Of a DNA stretch of 64,000 nucleotides, positions 61,612 to 64,000 are shown piece by piece. The translations under genes were made by a program, and so were the position numbers. Position 1 is the stretch's first letter; each line of letters starts with the position of its first letter. The notes under the pieces are model-generated. The model was not told the DNA's origin and ran no database searches. It saw nothing but the letters and a program-made list of their open reading frames with translations. The DNA is from Saccharomycopsis fibuligera x Saccharomycopsis cf. fibuligera (lineage: Eukaryota > Ascomycota > Saccharomycetes > Ascoideales > Saccharomycopsidaceae): NCBI GenBank assembly GCA_001936135.1, contig CP012810.1, positions 3,348,001 to 3,412,000 on the forward strand, read 5' to 3'.

Positions 61612-61958
61612 ATTTTTTTCAAAAAAAAAACTTTGGAAATCTTACAAGTTTAAGCCGTTCTTTTGTAATTGTTAGACTTGCCACCTTTTCTGTTTATTTC
61701 TGCCAGCGGAAACTTCGTTTTCTGCGATGTTCAACATTTCTCTGCAGGATGCTGTGGGTGTCATGCACTCTGGTGGGAGTTCTAGAAAATTCTGCGGACA
61801 GCCGTAGTTTGATTATAATTTGGAGTCGATCGCCCCATCGACAGCGCTGAAAAAAAAAGCAGAGGGCAAACTCTTCTTGTGCTCCATCCTCACTAACATT
61901 ACTTTAATATAGGACGACCAACATCAATATCAACAAACGCAAATACACCAATACAACG
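61612..61958. promoter_or_regulatory. STI1 promoter region
   Basis: 347 bp between two same-strand genes. It contains the heat-shock element at 61780-61792 and an A tract near 61849. No separate gene was recognised. Confidence 0.6.
61780..61792 (+). promoter_or_regulatory. Heat-shock element (TTCnnGAAnnTTC) of STI1
   Basis: TTCTAGAAAATTC has three contiguous inverted nGAAn units, the perfect Hsf1 trimer site, 167 bp before the STI1 ATG. STI1 is an Hsf1 target in S. cerevisiae, so the site is very likely functional. Confidence 0.8.
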
Positions 61959-63716
61959 ATGTCTTCCGAAGAATACAAAGCGTTAGGTAACAAAGCTTTC
62001 GCTGCCAAAGATTTCAAAACCGCAATTGAACATTTTGACAAGGCTATCGAGCTTTCTCCTGCTCCAAACCATGTCTTGTACTCTAATCGTTCTGCTTGTT
62101 ACGCCTCCCAGGGCAACTACGATCAAGCTTTAGAAGATGCTAACAAGTGCGTTGAAATCAATTCCAGCTGGGCTAAAGGTTACAACAGAATTGCTGCTGC
62201 TGCATATGGTTTAGGCAAACTCGATGATGCCGCTCAAGCATACCAGCAAGCCTTACAGCTTGATCCAGCTAACAAAATGGCCAAAGATGGCTTAAGCGAA
62301 GTAGAAAAAGCTAAACAAAGACCAGATTTTGGATTCATGCAAAAATTCGCTGATCCAAATTTGATTGAAAAATTGAAGAATAACCCAAAGACCGCTGATG
62401 CTATGAGAGATCCTTCTGTGGTTGAAAAAGTTAGACAATTACAACTGAATCCTTCCTCAGTTAAGCCAGAAACTTTCTTGAGTAATCAAAAATTGTTGAC
62501 AGTTTTCACTACTCTCTTGGGCCTTGATTTGCCAGAGCCAGGTAGTGCTCCAGAAGCTGGTGGTGGTGCTGCTCCATCCACCAAGAAGGAAGAGCCAAAG
62601 AAAGAAGAACTTAAACCAAAACAAGCAGAATCCAAGCCCGCAGCTGCTACTAAATCGAATGACGATCCAGAAACTTCTGCTCCAGATGTTGAAATGAAAG
62701 AACCTGAATCTAGTGCGGAAGGCGCCAAGAATAAAGCCGACAAGATTAAAGCAGAAGCCAACACTTTATACAAGAAGCGTCAATTTGATGAAGCTATTGA
62801 GTTATACAACAAAGCTTACGAAACTCACCCAGATATCACCTACTTAAACAACCGTGCTGCTGCTGAATTTGAAAAAGGTGAATACCAAACTGCTATCAAG
62901 ACTTGTGAATTGGCCATTGAAAAAGGTAGAGAAGTCAGAGCTGACTACAAAATTATAGCCAAATCTTTTGCCAGAATTGGTAGCTCATACTTGAAATTGG
63001 ATGACTTGAGAAACGCTATTCAATTCTTTGACAAATCTTTGACTGAGCACAGAACTGCCGACGTTTTGACCAAATTGAGAACCACGGAAAAAGCACTCAA
63101 AAAGAAAGAAGCAGAAGAATACATTAATCCAGAAAAAGCAGAAGAAGCTAGACTTGAAGGTAAAGAATACTTCACCAAGGCAGACTGGCCAAATGCAGTT
63201 AAAGCATATTCTGAAATGATAAAGAGAGCTCCAGAAGACCCAAGGGGTTACTCCAACAGAGCTGCTGCTTTTGTTAAATTATTATCTTTTCCGGATGCTG
63301 TCAGAGACTGTGATGCTGCTATCGACAAGGATCCTAACTTTATCAGAGCCTATATTAGAAAAGCTTCTGCTCAATTAACAATGAAGGAATTTTCTAGTTG
63401 TATTGACACTTTGGACAAAGCAAGAGACGTGGATGCTAAATCCAACAGTGGAAAATCAGCATACGAAATTAACCAATTGTACCAAAAGGCTATGTCTCAG
63501 AGATTTTCTGCTTTGGAAGGTGAAACTGAAGAACAAACCAGAGCTAGAATTTCAAGAGATCCAGAAGTGGTGGGAATTTTGCAAGATCCAGTTATGCAAG
63601 GAATTTTGCAACAAGCTAGTGACAACCCAGCCGCTTTACAAGACCATATGAAAAATCCAGTTATATTCAAAAAAATCAACACTTTGATTGCTGCTGGCGT
63701 TATCCGTACTGCTTAG
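61959..63716 (+). CDS. STI1: Hsp90/Hsp70 co-chaperone Sti1 (Hop)
   Basis: The protein has 585 residues, as in S. cerevisiae (589). Sti1 bridges Hsp70 and Hsp90 and passes clients between them in the cytosol. The order is TPR1 (EYKALGNKAFAAKDFKTAIE; 5-120), DP1 (PDFGFMQKFADPNLIEKLK; about 125-195), a Pro/Lys linker, TPR2A (about 263-390), TPR2B (ARLEGKEYFTKADWPNAVKA; about 398-520) and DP2 (DPVMQGILQQ; about 530-580), ending LIAAGVIRTA. Clamp residues such as the Lys and Asn of ALGNKAF and the Asn in LYSNRSACY are present. It has one CTG codon at most, fitting high expression in a CTG-clade yeast. The heat-shock element lies upstream. Confidence 0.98.
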   Translation: MSSEEYKALGNKAFAAKDFKTAIEHFDKAIELSPAPNHVLYSNRSACYASQGNYDQALEDANKCVEINSSWAKGYNRIAAAAYGLGKLDDAAQAYQQALQLDPANKMAKDGLSEVEKAKQRPDFGFMQKFADPNLIEKLKNNPKTADAMRDPSVVEKVRQLQLNPSSVKPETFLSNQKLLTVFTTLLGLDLPEPGSAPEAGGGAAPSTKKEEPKKEELKPKQAESKPAAATKSNDDPETSAPDVEMKEPESSAEGAKNKADKIKAEANTLYKKRQFDEAIELYNKAYETHPDITYLNNRAAAEFEKGEYQTAIKTCELAIEKGREVRADYKIIAKSFARIGSSYLKLDDLRNAIQFFDKSLTEHRTADVLTKLRTTEKALKKKEAEEYINPEKAEEARLEGKEYFTKADWPNAVKAYSEMIKRAPEDPRGYSNRAAAFVKLLSFPDAVRDCDAAIDKDPNFIRAYIRKASAQLTMKEFSSCIDTLDKARDVDAKSNSGKSAYEINQLYQKAMSQRFSALEGETEEQTRARISRDPEVVGILQDPVMQGILQQASDNPAALQDHMKNPVIFKKINTLIAAGVIRTA

Positions 63717-64000
63717 ATGGGGTGGTGATGTGTAGTTGTTTTGCACTTTGTCATGAATTTTTTTATACTTATATTTTTATTTTTATTTTATATCTTATTT
63801 TGTCTCTTGTAATGTACTTTTTTTAAAAACATTGTTTAAACCGGCTTTATGTTTTTCTCAAAATTGTATAGCTGCTCTATGAGTCTTGCGATAAAATTTC
63901 AAGTTCCTCGGAAGGCCGTTGCATGAGTCTTTGAGTCCATCTTTTCATGATGACTTCAACATTATATTTTAACTACACTAGCAATTACGAAACAGGAACA
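63717..64000. other. 3' region of STI1 to window end
   Basis: 284 bp, T-rich after the stop codon, with no ORF of note. Nothing else is visible before the window ends. Confidence 0.5.

Overview
This window looks like nuclear DNA of a budding yeast in the CTG-Ser clade (Serinales: Candida, Lodderomyces, Debaryomyces and relatives). The DNA is AT-rich with many long T or A tracts. Introns are few and carry yeast signals (GTATGT at the 5' end and CTAAC or TACTAAC branch points). CTG codons are nearly absent, and where one falls at a position I can compare with other yeasts it fits Ser better than Leu (TOP2, MPH1, an amino-acid permease). Genus and species cannot be fixed from the sequence alone.

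Layout. 0.1-10.5 kb: a small membrane protein (-), a GH85 cytosolic endo-beta-N-acetylglucosaminidase (+), a CHIP/STUB1-type TPR/U-box ubiquitin ligase with one intron (+), and a 1010-residue protein of unknown function (+). 10.5-24.5 kb is gene-poor. It holds a POT-family peptide transporter with an intron and an in-frame stop at codon 32 (+), an intron-containing tRNA-Phe (-) with a probable solo LTR just upstream of it, an amino-acid permease (-), and a small secreted proline-rich precursor with Kex2-type KR sites (-). 24.5-35.3 kb: a Dal5-like MFS permease (-), a YMR315W-like Gfo/Idh/MocA oxidoreductase (-), an atypical PIR-repeat wall protein (+), a peroxisomal dienoyl-CoA isomerase ending in AKL (+), and squalene synthase ERG9 (-). 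35.9-47 kb: TOP2 with a short first exon (-), Rag GTPase GTR1 (+), a PhyH-family dioxygenase (-), and the MPH1/FANCM helicase (-). 47-64 kb: a 19-codon micro-ORF with a good promoter (+), an FHA protein with a hydrophobic tail (+), the very large cortical anchor NUM1 (+), a basic nuclear-type protein of unknown function (+), and the Hsp70/Hsp90 co-chaperone STI1 (+).

Themes. Two TPR co-chaperones occur (CHIP and Sti1), and STI1 has a perfect three-unit heat-shock element. Three nitrogen or peptide permeases lie in the accessory-looking stretch with the secreted peptide precursor. MPH1 and the micro-ORF share two ACGCGT (MBF) boxes in a divergent promoter, and ERG9 has a TCGTATA sterol element. 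The least described items are the Kex2-processed repeat precursor, the PIR protein without its Cys domain, the repeated short module in NUM1, the micro-ORF, and the transporter with a nonsense codon. No CRISPR array, DNA transposon or intact retroelement was seen.
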